Below are positions 1 to 10,870 of a stretch of DNA of 64,000 bases, piece after piece (the first letter of the stretch is position 1; each line of letters starts with the position of its first letter). The notes under the pieces are model-generated. The model saw only the letters and a list, made by a program, of their open reading frames with translations, ran no database searches and was not told the origin of the DNA. The DNA is from Cladocopium goreaui. Its lineage: Eukaryota; Sar; Dinophyceae; Suessiales; Symbiodiniaceae. The DNA lies in contig CAMXCT020000498.1 of assembly GCA_947184155.2 (NCBI GenBank), positions 62,001 through 126,000 on the forward strand, written 5' to 3'. Position numbers and translations under genes: made by a program.

Positions 1-417
1 CGTTCCAGCCTTTGATTATGATGTTTTTTCCCGTGGTTTTCAAATGCCGCCACCATGCTGCTATGTTCAGTGAGCACTGCCTGCAATATGACAGGGAGTA
101 TCCCAAAGTCGTTTCCATCTAGAATTGATCAAAATTGTGCGGTTTTACGGGGATCTTGTTACCAAATTGCACATCCTGCCATCATATTGAGCTATGTTCG
201 AGCCATACTGTCATACAGTTATGGCCGTTTACGTATTATAAGTTGTTATAACTGGTTATAACTGGGATTATACCCTCTGGTAAACTAACATAACTATGGA
301 AAATCACAATTTTTAATGGCAAAACTCACTATAAATGGCCATGTTCAGTAGCTATGTTTGTTTACCAAAGGGTATAATTCCATAAATGGGGTTGAACATT
401 CTTATACCTGGACATAC

Positions 418-578
418 CAGGTGAAGGGCATCATACCACGCATGGCACCACTTCCAATCAACTGAAACCGCGCGCTAAGTCGCTGTAGCTGGAAATCTCC
501 CTCGAAGGCGTCTTCGACGCATCCGACCCACAGTTCACCATCCAGCCGTAGCAGTTGCGTTTCGATGTGCAACTGGCT
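418..578 (-). CDS. Candidate internal exon, unidentified protein
   Basis: Read on the minus strand, the frame is open with protein-like content (SQLHIETQLLRLDGELWVGC, then VEDAFEGDFQLQRLSARFQL). It starts after ...GACTTACAG and ends ACCTG|GTATGT. The island is clearly GC-richer than its surroundings, which are decayed introner sequence. It is probably one exon of the minus-strand gene whose other islands lie at 2.05, 2.46 and further up. The start could be slightly upstream, since the frame stays open back to about 603. I do not recognise the family. Confidence 0.55.
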
Positions 579-799
579 CTGTAAGTCAATGACCAGCCGT
601 TTCCCTTGGGTGAATCAGCCCAGATGGAAACTGGGAAACAAAATCATAGAGGTTGTGATTGACAAAGACGGGAACACGACATATCAGCATAATAAGCATT
701 TTTTAATCTACCCTCTGGCCATCAAACATGGCAATTGAAAATCCAGTGTAGCATTGTAGCTGTTTTTATCCACTAAAACTTCATCTTTCAAGGTTATTT

Positions 800-1060
800 T
801 CAGGCTAGCCATGTTTGATAAGCAAGCATTGAAAAAAACATTTCCAGATAGTACCCAGCGTCCGGGTGGTACAGTGATACTTCGACTTTTGATGGAAACA
901 GCTTCCGTTCCGCCCAGCAGGCAATCCTCCCGCAGCACCCAAGGTAGTCCCGACCTTGGTACCTGACACGGTAGCGCCACTTCGTGGGCAGGACATGCGG
1001 TGCCCGGCTGAAGGAGGGTGAGACAAACAAGCGAAAAGCAAAGCAACATGGCTGCGACAT
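800..1060 (-). other. GC-rich exon-like island, frame unresolved
   Basis: About 200 bp of higher GC sits between AT-rich stretches, as expected of an exon. On the minus strand all three frames are open across it (for example LFPSKVEVSLYHPDAGYYLE, or SIKSRSITVPPGRWVLSGN), so I cannot choose. No family is recognised. Confidence 0.3.
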
Positions 1061-2053
1061 GGATATAGCACTTCTCTGAAATTCTCTGAAGTCGTGTGTT
1101 TTATATAATAACTCAGTACAGGTACCCCCCCAAGAAAAAGGAATTCGTAAAAGTCAAGTGTGACGATTTCAGTAGGGTTTGATGTTCTATTTTTGTTGGG
1201 GTGACTATGAAAACAATCAACATCTGCCCAAATGATGGACCCGTCCCAGTAAGCCCAATGAAAAGCAACCATCACTGGAGGTCATTTTCTGAACACCCCA
1301 AAGATATAATCCGTTTTATGGGTATACCCAACAAGAAACCCCAAACTTTGGGATGGATTTTAATCATCACCTTTCATATGTTTTCCATAATTATCCCATA
1401 CTTAAACATTAATTACCCCTCAAGTATCCCATAATCTCAAAATCATGTCCAGTTTCTAGTGGGTTTACCAGGTTTACCATGGTTTACCACATGTCTAAGG
1501 GCAGAAATGGAACTCCACACAGCCGTCACCAAGGGACATCAGCATACTTGGGCTGCATCTTGCGGTCCCAACACAAGTTCAAGCCTGGTGCGTGCGAAAG
1601 ACCCAAGGCAGAACGCAACGAACCGGTGGGAATGTCACTAATGTGAAACGTGGGGAAGCTGCCTCAAAGACTGGTTGGTGGTCAAACTAGCTTTATAGGG
1701 TTTATTAATGATTATAATAGTTCGCTGGGGTTGCCATGCAACTTATCTGGAAAAAATGCCACAATTCACTCACCTTAAAAGCTCGGCGATTTTGGGAGAG
1801 TCACCTCCACTAGCCATCATTCCAGTGACCCTACGTGAGGCTCTTATGATCTGTCTATGTGGAATATAGCAATCAATCCCCAAGAAGATACCAAAATAAG
1901 ATCTGACTAAAGATAGTAGTAAATAGATCACACGTCTATCATTTTTGAGGGTTACTGTACATATAACCAATCATACTCAACACTAATCACATAATGATGT
2001 GTGTGTGCAATTGTGTGCAAATAGTAAATGATCATGGCTATGATTGGCACTAC

Positions 2054-2145
2054 CGGAAGCGCGTGCCTTGGGGGTTCTCTTTCTTCAAATGCGCCATGTC
2101 CTCACGGGTCATGGAAAGTGTGATGTATTTCCGCATGGTTCCAAA
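2054..2145 (-). CDS. Candidate exon, charged protein segment
   Basis: The minus frame reads FGTMRKYITLSMTREDMAHL then KKENPQGTRFR, with strong codon-like composition. The acceptor is GGGTAACCAG| and the donor is TTCCG|GTAGTG. An internal methionine could be a start, but the flanking acceptor favours an internal exon. Phase does not join directly to the island at 2460-2569, so another exon or a different boundary is needed. Confidence 0.6.
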
Positions 2146-2338
2146 CTGGTTACCCTACGGTAAATTTGTACACTTTGCGAACAGGAGAATCGCCCTTTTT
2201 ACGAACGAAATTTTATATACTTTTTATTTGGATTGATTTATCATCAAACGATTGCGGAGCCATGGTTTCTACCTTCTGTTTAAACTAACATAGCTATGGA
2301 AGCCATGGCCCTCCACTATAGTTAACTTACCTACCAAA

Positions 2339-2447
2339 TACCATCTGCTTATTTAACATAGCCATGGAAAATCACCATTTCAAATAGGTAAACCATCTAT
2401 TTCTATGGGCCATGGCTTCCATGGCTATGTTAAATAACCAGAGGGTA
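2339..2447. mobile_element. Introner family A, GTTATTT subfamily
   Basis: Flanked by TA on both sides. Ends are CCATCTGCTTATTTAACATA and its approximate complement ending AATAACCAGAGGG. The subfamily has TTATTTAACATAGCCATGG in place of TAAACTAACATAGCTATGG. It lies 12 bp from the exon island at 2460. Confidence 0.75.
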
Positions 2448-2459
2448 CCCAATACCTAC

Positions 2460-2569
2460 AAAATCATGTGACATTCCGTAGCACAGTGTGGCAAATCACC
2501 AGTCTCTGTCTCCTCGTGAGTCTCCGGAACGTTGTACCTGACCGTGACGTCCAGCATGGTGGAAACCAT
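2460..2569 (-). CDS. Candidate first coding exon
   Basis: The minus frame starts with ATG at 2569 and reads MVSTMLDVTVRYNVPETHEE then TETGDLPHCATECHMI, ending ATTTT|GTAGGT. Upstream on the minus strand is a long T tract (2597-2635) with no AG between it and the ATG. The ATG could therefore be a true start, or the real acceptor may be elsewhere. A stop lies in frame 6 bases upstream of the ATG. Confidence 0.5.
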
Positions 2570-4150
2570 AAGTCACCGTCAGGTGGCCAACCGAAAAAAA
2601 AAAAAAAAAACGAAAAAAAAACAGGAGGATCTCTCAACATGTCATGGCACTGTAAGAGATTTTATGGTGATTAAATGGAATTTCATTGGATTTTATCGGA
2701 ATAAGTTTTGTTCTTTTCGAATAACTCTGTTCTGATATTGACCTGTAAGCCAATAAATTTTAGTCAAATCTAATTCCAAGTGAGACAGTCTAGCAGCTGT
2801 TCTCCGCACCTATACTGCAAACTGTTAAATTACCAAAAGGGGTACGCAAACGCATACCAGTATTACTGCACAAGGCGGTGGCGGAAGTTTCAAAGATAGG
2901 AAACAATAGGAGCGCTTTGGTTGTTGTGACGCCTGGCTGGCAGAGCGAAGCCGCTCACGGAGCGAGAGGTGATTGAGGCTCTGAGTCTTTCATTCTCTGT
3001 CTTTGTCTCCTCTTCGTCTCTGTTTGCCTGTCTGTTTGTCTCTTTGTCCTACCCATAGGGAATATATGGATAATTATTCATAGCTCCTTAGCTCACAAGC
3101 CACCGGATAGTTACCAAAGTTGTTGAAAACTTGGATTGAAGGGGCAATAAAAATAAGGCATATCTTCCGGGCTAGATTCCGACATATTCTAGTGGATCAG
3201 CCCATGGGTAACTCACCAAAAGGTATCCATGATGGATGGCATCCCAAATTTCCAAAAAAAATCCGTGGTCCGAGTCATGTTTCAGAGTTTACCCAGTTTA
3301 CTTCCTATTTTTATCCGTTTTGGGAGGGATCTTCTTCCTGAAAATGATGACTTCTTGTTGTGAAGGTCACCTTTAGGTCGTGGTGGTTGAATCCCCATTC
3401 TTGGTAGTAAAAATGCCAATGACAAAAAATGTTTTTAGAGATTAAATCCACATGTTGGGGGTTGATGGGGGTTTCTTAAAATTGGGGATCCCCAAGTCAC
3501 CATGGCTTTCAATACTAAAATGCAGGACTTGAATGATTTGGGTTACCCGCATTTTTTGAAAGCTCCATTGCTGTAACTTCAGAATAAACAAGTCCCCAGC
3601 AGATTCCCCAGTAGTTTTCCAGGAAAAAAACACCGACTCAACATATAACAAATCCTAAGTATGGCTTTATATGGTACAGTAAGCCATGGCAAACGCAATT
3701 TTATAAACATCCCCAATTAATCACCATAGATCTGGGTAAATAATAATAATTCACTGACCTGAATTAAGGCCATTTGGGGATGATTCCCCTTATTAACCAT
3801 GATTTCCAGTGAGGTCGCAGTGAGGTCGTTATAATTTACCCAGATAGATGGGTGGTGGTACATATCCAAGTTTGGTAGGTTTATGGCCTGGCGGCCATAA
3901 ACCACAGTACCTCTAACATATAGGATCCTGAAGTCATGTTCATTCTTTGCTAGTCCACAAAAACACGAAAATCCTTTGCTGCTTATGGTGATCTGATTTT
4001 CCATATCTATGCCCAACAGAAATCAAAACAAAAAACATATCTCCAATTATTTGAGAGAGAAACCTATGGTTCTATCCCAACAAACCTCAAAAATCACGAA
4101 ACCTGTGGTGTTTAGAATCCATCCCACTTTTGGGGATGGAAAATTTCCCA
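2570..4150. other. No confident gene; one inverted-repeat element
   Basis: This is AT-rich sequence with an A/T homopolymer at 2597-2635. The only structure I see is a terminal-inverted-repeat element at 3730-3847. No exon could be supported. Confidence 0.5.
3730..3847. mobile_element. Inverted-repeat element, ATCTGGGTAAATTAT family
   Basis: It begins ATCTGGGTAAATAATAATAA and ends TTATAATTTACCCAGAT. The core contains ACCTGAAWTAAGGCCA and CCAGTGAGGTCGCAGTGAGG. A second close copy lies at 61998-62113, and decayed copies occur near 52330-52520 and 56195-56290. Confidence 0.7.
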
Positions 4151-4151
4151 C

Positions 4152-4279
4152 TCCATGTGCCATTTGCGTCTCGCACCAATCGTCCAGGATCTTCAACCCT
4201 TCCGGGGAGTTCCGTACCTCCACGGCCCAAGCCGCTTGGGGATGCTGTTGGAATGCGGTTTTGGTGGGGGATGACGCCC
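4152..4279 (-). CDS. Candidate exon, unidentified protein
   Basis: The minus frame reads TKTAFQQHPQAAWAVEVRNS then PEGLKILDDWCETQMAHG. The acceptor is AAAACCAG|GGGCG (the AG|G rule common in dinoflagellates) and the donor is CATGGA|GTGGGA. Composition is convincingly coding. It is likely the same minus-strand gene as the exon at 5112-5220. Confidence 0.65.
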
Positions 4280-4968
4280 CTGGTTTTGATGGGGGCAACA
4301 CAGCAAGTTATCATGGGCCCGGGAGTTCAATCAATAAAACTTGGGCTTCAACAAATAGTAAGTTCATCGCTTCGGTTTGTGGAAATCAAGATCCGAAGAA
4401 TCAAGGAAGGGGGTGAACATATGGTGTTTCTATACAATCCAACATTGCTCTGTTCCCTGTTCATTCGGTTCGCATCGGTTCGCTAGACTGTACCTGAGCT
4501 CCAAGATATACGGAATATACGGTGATGTGTTAGAATTAGGACTATTTAGAAGAAAACAAAGCCGACTTCAGAAATGTGTTGCACATATAATCTGAATCCT
4601 TTGCTGCCAACAAAATTATGATATTAGACTTAACTATGTCATGTCTGTACACATGTGAAATCTAAAAATAAAGCCTCACTTGTGTTATAGGTACCTATGG
4701 GGCATAGCGCGCGTGCGCGTGAAACTATACTCACTCCCTCCTCTCACTGAGATACCGTTTGGGTACAGTTGGGTTAATGGGTATAATTATCACCATAATA
4801 TGGATTTTTTGAAGCTCCATCAGTTGGAAAATAACCATGGTAAAATCGAACCCAGCGACAGTTACAGCCATAGTTCGATGCTTGTACCAGCGAACTAAAT
4901 CTGCCCTCCAAAGGGTCGCCCAGAAATGAGGACACCAATGGGTGGGGTCCAGTCATGGTAGCTTTGAA

Positions 4969-5069
4969 TACCATCTGGTTATTTAACATAGCCATGGTGA
5001 TTTTAATAGGTAAACCATCTATTTCTATGGGCCATCTATTCCATGGCTATGTAAAATAACCAGATGGTA
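4969..5069. mobile_element. Introner family A, near-perfect terminal repeats
   Basis: TA is duplicated at both ends. The 5' arm CCATCTGGTTATTTAACATA is mirrored by a 3' arm ending AAATAACCAGATGG. It lies between the exons at 4152-4279 and 5112-5220, so it is probably intronic. Confidence 0.85.
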
Positions 5070-5111
5070 ACTTTGAATCACTGGGCCACATTAGATCCTA
5101 GGCTTTCTCAC

Positions 5112-5220
5112 GATGAAGAATCCACCATTGATGAAGTCCTGCTGGTCTTTCCGAAGGCCCTCTTCCATGTGATACTCCTGGCGACCAGGCTGCAGTTCCA
5201 CTGCTGTTTTTCTTGCGGAA
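5112..5220 (-). CDS. Candidate exon, unidentified protein
   Basis: The minus frame reads SARKTAVELQPGRQEYHMEE then GLRKDQQDFINGGFFI. The acceptor is GAAATATCAG| and the donor is an excellent TTCATC|GTGAGA. The exon starts in phase 2 and ends in phase 0 (36 whole codons). Family not recognised. Confidence 0.7.
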
Positions 5221-5587
5221 CTGATATTTCACCATAGTTTTTTTGTGGAACCAAAGCTATTTTGGAATATACTTCCTTAATAGTTGGAATAGTGGTAATT
5301 AACTATTATAGGTAACATATATTTTGTTTAACGCATTAGTTGGGCATTGACCCGTTACCCTCCAGCAATGTAACATGGTTTGGAAATTCTCGCCGCCAGG
5401 TTGGTTGGTGGGGATTGGTTCACGTCATTCACGTCATTTTCCGAAACTGACCAAACATGAATGAAAAAAAACATCCGGGCAATGGGTGAACAGATATGCT
5501 TGGAAAAAATTGCTTAAGAACCATCCCGGCTTGGAACATGATCAGGTACTTTTTTCCTTCCCTCAAGTTTGAAACAACCCCAAGAAA

Positions 5588-5668
5588 TTTCCCAGATCCA
5601 ACGCACGGAGCCTGTGAAAAGAGGATCTGCCTCCAGGGAAGCTTGGCATTTTGTGAGGGAAAGAGGTC
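5588..5668 (-). CDS. Candidate short exon
   Basis: The minus frame reads RPLSLTKCQASLEADPLFTG then SVRWIWE. It follows the introner array at 5673-5898; an acceptor is available as TATCCAG|ACC. A second frame is also open. Boundaries are approximate. Confidence 0.4.
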
Positions 5669-5672
5669 TGGA

Positions 5673-5898
5673 TACCCTCTGGTAAACGTTTACAGTTTGC
5701 GAACTGGAAGCCGTGGCCATTGAGTTCGTTGATTTGCCCATTACCCTCTGGTAAACTAACATAACTATGGAAAATCACCATATTGAATGGGCAAATCAAG
5801 TCTAAATTGCCATTTTCAATAGCTATGTTAAATTACCAGAGGGTAATAGCATGGTGATTTAACCATGCAGTTGTTTGTAAAACATTTACCAAAGGGTA
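5673..5898. mobile_element. Introner family A carrying a nested second copy
   Basis: The outer element starts TA-CCCTCTGGTAAACGTTTACAG and ends ACATTTACCAAAGGG-TA. A complete copy (5742-5845) interrupts it. Removing the inner element with one TA leaves ...TTGCCCATTAATAGCATGG..., the ordinary uninterrupted core seen at 57965. Confidence 0.9.
5742..5845. mobile_element. Inner (nested) introner family A copy
   Basis: TA-CCCTCTGGTAAACTAACAT ... GTTAAATTACCAGAGGG-TA inside another introner. TA is the only duplicated sequence, so the target-site duplication is 2 bp. Confidence 0.92.
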
Positions 5899-6171
5899 AT
5901 GTGGGATGATGGATTCACCCTAGTCACCATAGCCACCATCCCCGATGGATGGTATGTGGATGATGTTCATGATGAGATCTCGTGAAAAAAATCATTCCAG
6001 AGTCCATCAATTCAGAGACTTGAACAAGCGAAATGGTGGTATAATGGGGATGTGACGGGGATAATCTCATTATCATGAATATAGACTTCTATAGATAATA
6101 TACATGATACTTACTAGATTATGCAAATAATAATATATATATATATGTAGAATATACATATATATATATAT

Positions 6172-7402
6172 ACGCTCGGGGCCCTAGGTTTCCGCAGAGT
6201 ATCTTGGTTCTCATTGATCCATATGTCAAAAATCACTGTTTCGCCACAGCGAAAGGTGGATTTTGCACATTCTTCTTTTTCATTCTTTAAGGGCAATTTG
6301 ACGGACCTAAATTTTCAGGCCCGCGCAAGTTGCATGTTCTGACATGTTATCCACAGTACATGTCAATTGTGATTTTCATGTTTTCCCACACGAAATACCA
6401 CTTTTCATGAATTTCTTTGTTTTTTTTATCAGGAATTGTCAATTTTTACTGCGGCACGTGGGGTAATATGAAGAGGTGTCTTTTTTTATTGGTATTTGCA
6501 GTGAATTTTAACGTTAGCATGAAACGGCACATGTTGATAGTCAGCTTTTTTTTGCTCGTTGTTGCTTCAACTTCATCAGCCTGCTGCAACATGTTCTTTT
6601 TCAAAGTTTTTTTCCTTGTTTTCCCACACGAAATAGCACATGTCATGAAAGTCGTTGATTTTTTTAAGCGGAAAAGTACTGTTTTTACTGCGGCTCGTGG
6701 TGTAATATGAAGGGCTGGGTTTTTTTTATTGGTATTTGCAATGTTTTTTATGTTAGCATGAAACGGGACATGTTGATAGTCACCCTTGTTTTTGCTCGTT
6801 GTTGTTTCAACGTCAACAACCTGCTGCAACATGCTGCAACATGTTCTTTTTCAAAGTGTCCACGGCGCTCGATCCCAAACTTTGCTGGCGGGCTGTAAGC
6901 TTGACATAGGCAGTTCCCTGATTTTTCTATATGTATGAAAGTATATGTATGAAAGTATATGTATGAAAGTATATGTGTATATATGTGTATGTATATATAT
7001 ATATATAACATCGTCAAATACACATCAGCATATGAACTCCAAAGAAACACAAGCATATCTATAGTACCCCGGGGCCCGACCCCACCCCTCCCATCAACGT
7101 AGCATCAACGTAATATGAACATGACGTTAACATGCCCCACCCCACCCCACCCCACCCATCTACGTACCATGAACATGACGTTAACATGCCCCACCCCCAC
7201 CCCACCCATCAACGTACCATGAACATGACGCTAACATGCCCCACCCCCCCCCACCCCTCCCATCAACGTAGCATCAACGTAACATGAACATGACGTTAAC
7301 ATGCCCTACCCCACCCCACCCCTCCCATCAACGTAACATGAACATGACGCTTACATGCCCCACCCAACCCCACCCCTTGCGGAAACCTGGGGCCCCGAGG
7401 GT
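6172..7402. mobile_element. 1.2 kb element with 21 bp terminal inverted repeats
   Basis: CTCGGGGCCCTAGGTTTCCG at about 6175 is answered by GCGGAAACCTGGGGCCCCGAG at about 7380, inverted with one mismatch. Both ends abut (TA)n tracts. Inside are two copies of a roughly 240 bp unit (from about 6443 and 6682, sharing TTTTTACTGCGGC and TTATTGGTATTTGCA) and a minisatellite. No transposase frame is seen, so it would be non-autonomous. Confidence 0.6.
7085..7385 (+). repeat. Minisatellite, about 60 bp unit, five copies
   Basis: Repeated units contain CATCAACGTAAC, ATGAACATGACGTTAACATG and CCCCACCCC. It lies within the 1.2 kb inverted-repeat element. Confidence 0.85.
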
Positions 7403-7487
7403 ATATATATATATATATGCAGATAATCTACTATGGGATTTTTAGATGATTTACCCATGAAAAATAGTTAATATGTAATGTGACTAC

Positions 7488-7605
7488 AACAATGTCATGT
7501 TTACCATCCCCCAGTCATCAGCATTTTTATGTGGTTTTTGAACCTTTCCCAAATGAGGTGGTTTATGACATTGTTTTACCCACATTGATCTGTGTCATGC
7601 CCCAC
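7488..7605. mobile_element. Inverted-repeat element, ACAATGTCATG family
   Basis: It begins GTGACTACAACAATGTCATG and ends GACATTGTTTTACCCACATT. The conserved core is TTACCATCCCCCAGTCATCA. A close copy occurs at 22650-22770, with weaker ones near 46540-46665 and 61780. Confidence 0.6.
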
Positions 7606-7885
7606 TGGTAAACTAACAGTTCGCTATGAAAAATCACCATGTTTAATATGTAAATCAACTATCAATGGCAATGGCTTCCAGTTCGCAACCTGTGAGTTTA
7701 CCAAAGGGTAACCACCATGAATACTATAGCACATACTATAGTTATATCCCCCCTAAAGTAAACCCTTTAAATCAGGTTGATTATAGATGATCCTATCTAC
7801 TTCAGGATTCTTATACTTACAATATATCCTGAAGTATGTCTATACTATCCATGATTAACCATTTATTAACCTAATATCTATCTAC

Positions 7886-8028
7886 AGTATATAAATGTCT
7901 TGCTTCCGAGCCACTTGTCCTCGTGCATGCCATAATCTTCCACGATGGCGCTCAGCGACTCCGAGGTGCGAATGAAGGCGTCCTCAGCGCATGTTTTCGG
8001 CCTCAAAAAGTTGATTTTAACGTGTAGG
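7886..8028 (-). CDS. Candidate exon, unidentified protein
   Basis: The minus frame reads SLHVKINFLRPKTCAEDAFI then RTSESLSAIVEDYGMHEDKW and LGSKTFI, with high third-position GC. The acceptor is GGAGGGCAG|CC at the edge of a decayed introner; the donor is ATATACT|GTAGAT. One of the clearest coding islands, but the family is unknown to me. Confidence 0.7.
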
Positions 8029-8565
8029 CTGCCCTCCAGTAAACTGACAAAACTATGGGAAATGGTTCGTTTATAGTAACATAACTATGGGAAATGCATT
8101 GTTTATAGTGATTTTAACGGGATTTATGGGGTTCAATGGGTTTTCAATGGGACTTACAGGGATATAAGGGATTATAGTGAGAAATGGTGAGATATACCCT
8201 CCAGGAAACTAACATAGCTATGGAAAATGGCTCATGTATAGAGAGTTTACCTATCAAAATGGAGATGTTCGATACTTATGTCTGTTAGTTTACCGGCGAA
8301 AATACATGAACATATTGTTTTTAAACTTATCTTATATACCTTACCTCTTCTCTGAATTTCAGGTGTCCACTTTTGCTGAACCGTTCTATCTATGTTTGAA
8401 TTTGTTATGATGGAAAGCCTTCAGTACCGGCCCTGATGATCTTGTTCCCTACATATCTGGTAAGGTTTTTTCACATAATTTCCCACCCTGAAAAAAACCA
8501 GGAACACTTGAAACATATTTCAGGTTGGGAAACTTCTACCACATATCAAAGAAAACATCCCCAAC

Positions 8566-8648
8566 CGCCCCAGGTAGTACACGTATTGGGCTGGTTCGGG
8601 GACGCGAGAGGTCGGCCCGTTGCTCCCAAAGAGGGGTACCAGGAATTT
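8566..8648 (-). CDS. Candidate exon, unidentified protein
   Basis: The minus frame reads KFLVPLFGSNGPTSRVPEPA then QYVYYLGR. The acceptor is ACGGCGAG| inside a diverged introner end; the donor is GGGGCG|GTTGGG. The frame stays open further to a second possible donor near 8537. Confidence 0.65.
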
Positions 8649-9260
8649 CTCGCCGTTTGCGAGCTGGAACATGACTATTTTAAATGGGTAAATCACCTAT
8701 AAATCATGGCTATATAGTCATCTATAAATAGTTAAACCAGGAGTTTTACTGTTTATAGTTATGTAATTTCTGTAAATGGGTAAAACATGTATAAATCATC
8801 TATAAATTATATAACTATAAATATTGTCTACAAATGGCAATGTTCATTCAATTTTCTTCCATTTTCTATAGCAAACTGATGAATTACCAGAAGGTATCCG
8901 GGATCTTCAGTGACTCCAACATCAAGGATGACTAAAAGATTGTCAAACCGCCCGTTCCTTGAAAATGGTGACTTCAACGACAAAAATGCGTATATGATGG
9001 GGATAAATGATGATAAATCAGCCTATTTTTAACTGATTTACCTAAAAAGAATGGTGTATATATATATATTTGCCAATGATTGCCTCTCTTGATCAAAACC
9101 CCCATAATCTCCAATAAACAAATAATTGCCAACTAGTGGTATTTCTATCAGATCTATCATAATCCCCAATCACCCCCCAATCAACCCCCAATCAATCCCC
9201 AATAAACATCAATAAACCAAGTATAACTTACGGTCAGCATCCCACCAATCTCTCCATTAC

Positions 9261-9372
9261 CAGTCTCCCTCCACGACGGACCGAGGTGCCGAGTCCAAGG
9301 ACACCCCGAAGTTACAGCGCTCGGGTCCTCGCTCCCGCAAGGCATCATGGATGACCTTCACTTTGGCCCAAC
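9261..9372 (-). CDS. Candidate exon, unidentified protein
   Basis: The minus frame reads GWAKVKVIHDALRERGPERC then NFGVSLDSAPRSVVEGDW. Acceptor TACGCCAG|GT, donor GAGACTG|GTAATG. Third positions are GC-rich. Confidence 0.7.
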
Positions 9373-9728
9373 CTGGCGTAAACCCGGGCGCTTTTGGTGG
9401 TGATTCTATGGGATTTGAAGATATTTTGATGGGATTTTTCGGTGATTTCGTGGGATTTGATGATATTTTGATGGGATTTCATGGTGATTAGATGATATTT
9501 TGATGGGATTTCATAATATGATGTTGATGATATTTCCTGCTGATTTGATGGGACTTGATGAAATGTTGATGGGATTTAATGGGATGTTGATGGGACTCAA
9601 TGGTGATTTAAAAAGATTTTGGCTGGCATCCATTCCATTAAGTATCAGGAAATATATGAATTTCTTCCTGGGTTCAAGTGGAGGTTGTGAGGTTCAACTG
9701 GTCACCTGAAGGGATTTGAAGCAACCAC

Positions 9729-9854
9729 TTTCCTCAAGGTGTCCAGTCCCCCAGTGCTGGTCCCCTCAGGGTTTCGGGCCAATCTTTCTGTCGGGATAGT
9801 GATGGACAGGATCAGGCTGAACCTAAGCAGCTCGCCTTGGGAAAACACCACTGG
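9729..9854 (-). CDS. Candidate exon, unidentified protein
   Basis: The minus frame is 42 whole codons, phase 0 to 0, reading PVVFSQGELLRFSLILSITI then PTERLARNPEGTSTGGLDTL. Acceptor GAGGACAG|CCA, donor AGGAAA|GTGGTT. It is probably upstream of the exon at 9261-9372 in the same gene. Confidence 0.7.
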
Positions 9855-10282
9855 CTGTCCTCAACTTGGCCATGTACCCTGGAGTAATTTAACCATGGCG
9901 CCATGGAAAAAACGCCAAGTTTCAAGACCTGATTATGCTTATCCCGGATATGTTCCAAATTTAACAGCTGGGATTTTCATTGATTTTCCCATTGTCATGT
10001 TCAAAAACGTGGTACTGCCACTCGAACAAAAATGGACCCCGGTTGATTCATACGGCGTCATACGGCTGATTTTGATCAAGGCCCCCTTTGGATTTCGAAG
10101 ATCCAGTTCGCTCAATAACTGGCCAGTGTTTGTGGGCTCAGTTCAGCCACTACAATAAACCCACTGAGGGGGCTAGGCTAATTCACCAATTCATATCCCG
10201 GATTAATCCCTAGTTTACTCATTGGGCACCATTCATAAAGGGGAACATGGCTATTTTGGGGGTGCACCACAGGCTAGGTTGC

Positions 10283-10355
10283 CCTGACATAATCGATCTC
10301 GTAGCCATGATCCTGCGCATAGGCCCAATTGATGCCGTACGACAAGGTCCAATAC
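10283..10355 (-). CDS. Glycosyltransferase-like exon
   Basis: The minus frame reads YWTLSYGINWAYAQDHGYEI then DYVRA. The pattern N..YA..HGY is typical of the N-terminal region of GT-A nucleotide-sugar transferases such as the GMA12/MNN10 or related families (family knowledge). The acceptor is CGTCCAG|G and the donor is GTCAGG|GCAACC, a GC donor. The following Asp-x-Asp exon was not found, so a full enzyme cannot be claimed. Confidence 0.5.
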
Positions 10356-10689
10356 CTGGACGATTTCGAGTCACGTTTCTTACGTTTGTTTTACAATATG
10401 TTGCAAATGTTGAATATGGCATGGTGAATTCATCATCAACAATTTGGGCATTAATGTGTTTTTTTGGTGAAAATTTAAGAGGATACAATGGGGTGTAACT
10501 GGGAGATGGCGGGAGTTACAATGGGAAAAGTTCGGATAGGACATGTTTCGGTGCATTGTTCAGACACAAAAGCACAGCCCAAGCTTGACAAACCGATTCC
10601 GAACCACCAGAAACGATCAATACTGGCAGAGCAGCTAGGTCGTAAATAGGGTGCTCAGTTGCCCACTTCCAAAGCCACAATTGGCAATT

Positions 10690-10870
10690 TACAATATATA
10701 TATATATAATTATATATATAATTATATATATATAATTATATATATATATAAATAATGATATATATAATTATATAATTATATGTAAAATTATATATAATTA
10801 TAGATATATATATATATAATTATATATATAATTATAGATATATATAATTATATATATAATTATATATATA
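10690..10870. repeat. AT low-complexity tract
   Basis: Long runs of TATATATAATTATATATA. Nothing else is visible in it. The surrounding 10.4-11.8 kb has no exon I can support. Confidence 0.9.

Noticed and set aside
1494-1640. GC-rich island with minus frame RFVAFCLGSFARTRLELVLG
   Set aside because: An in-frame stop falls too close to the only acceptor, and a plus frame is also open.
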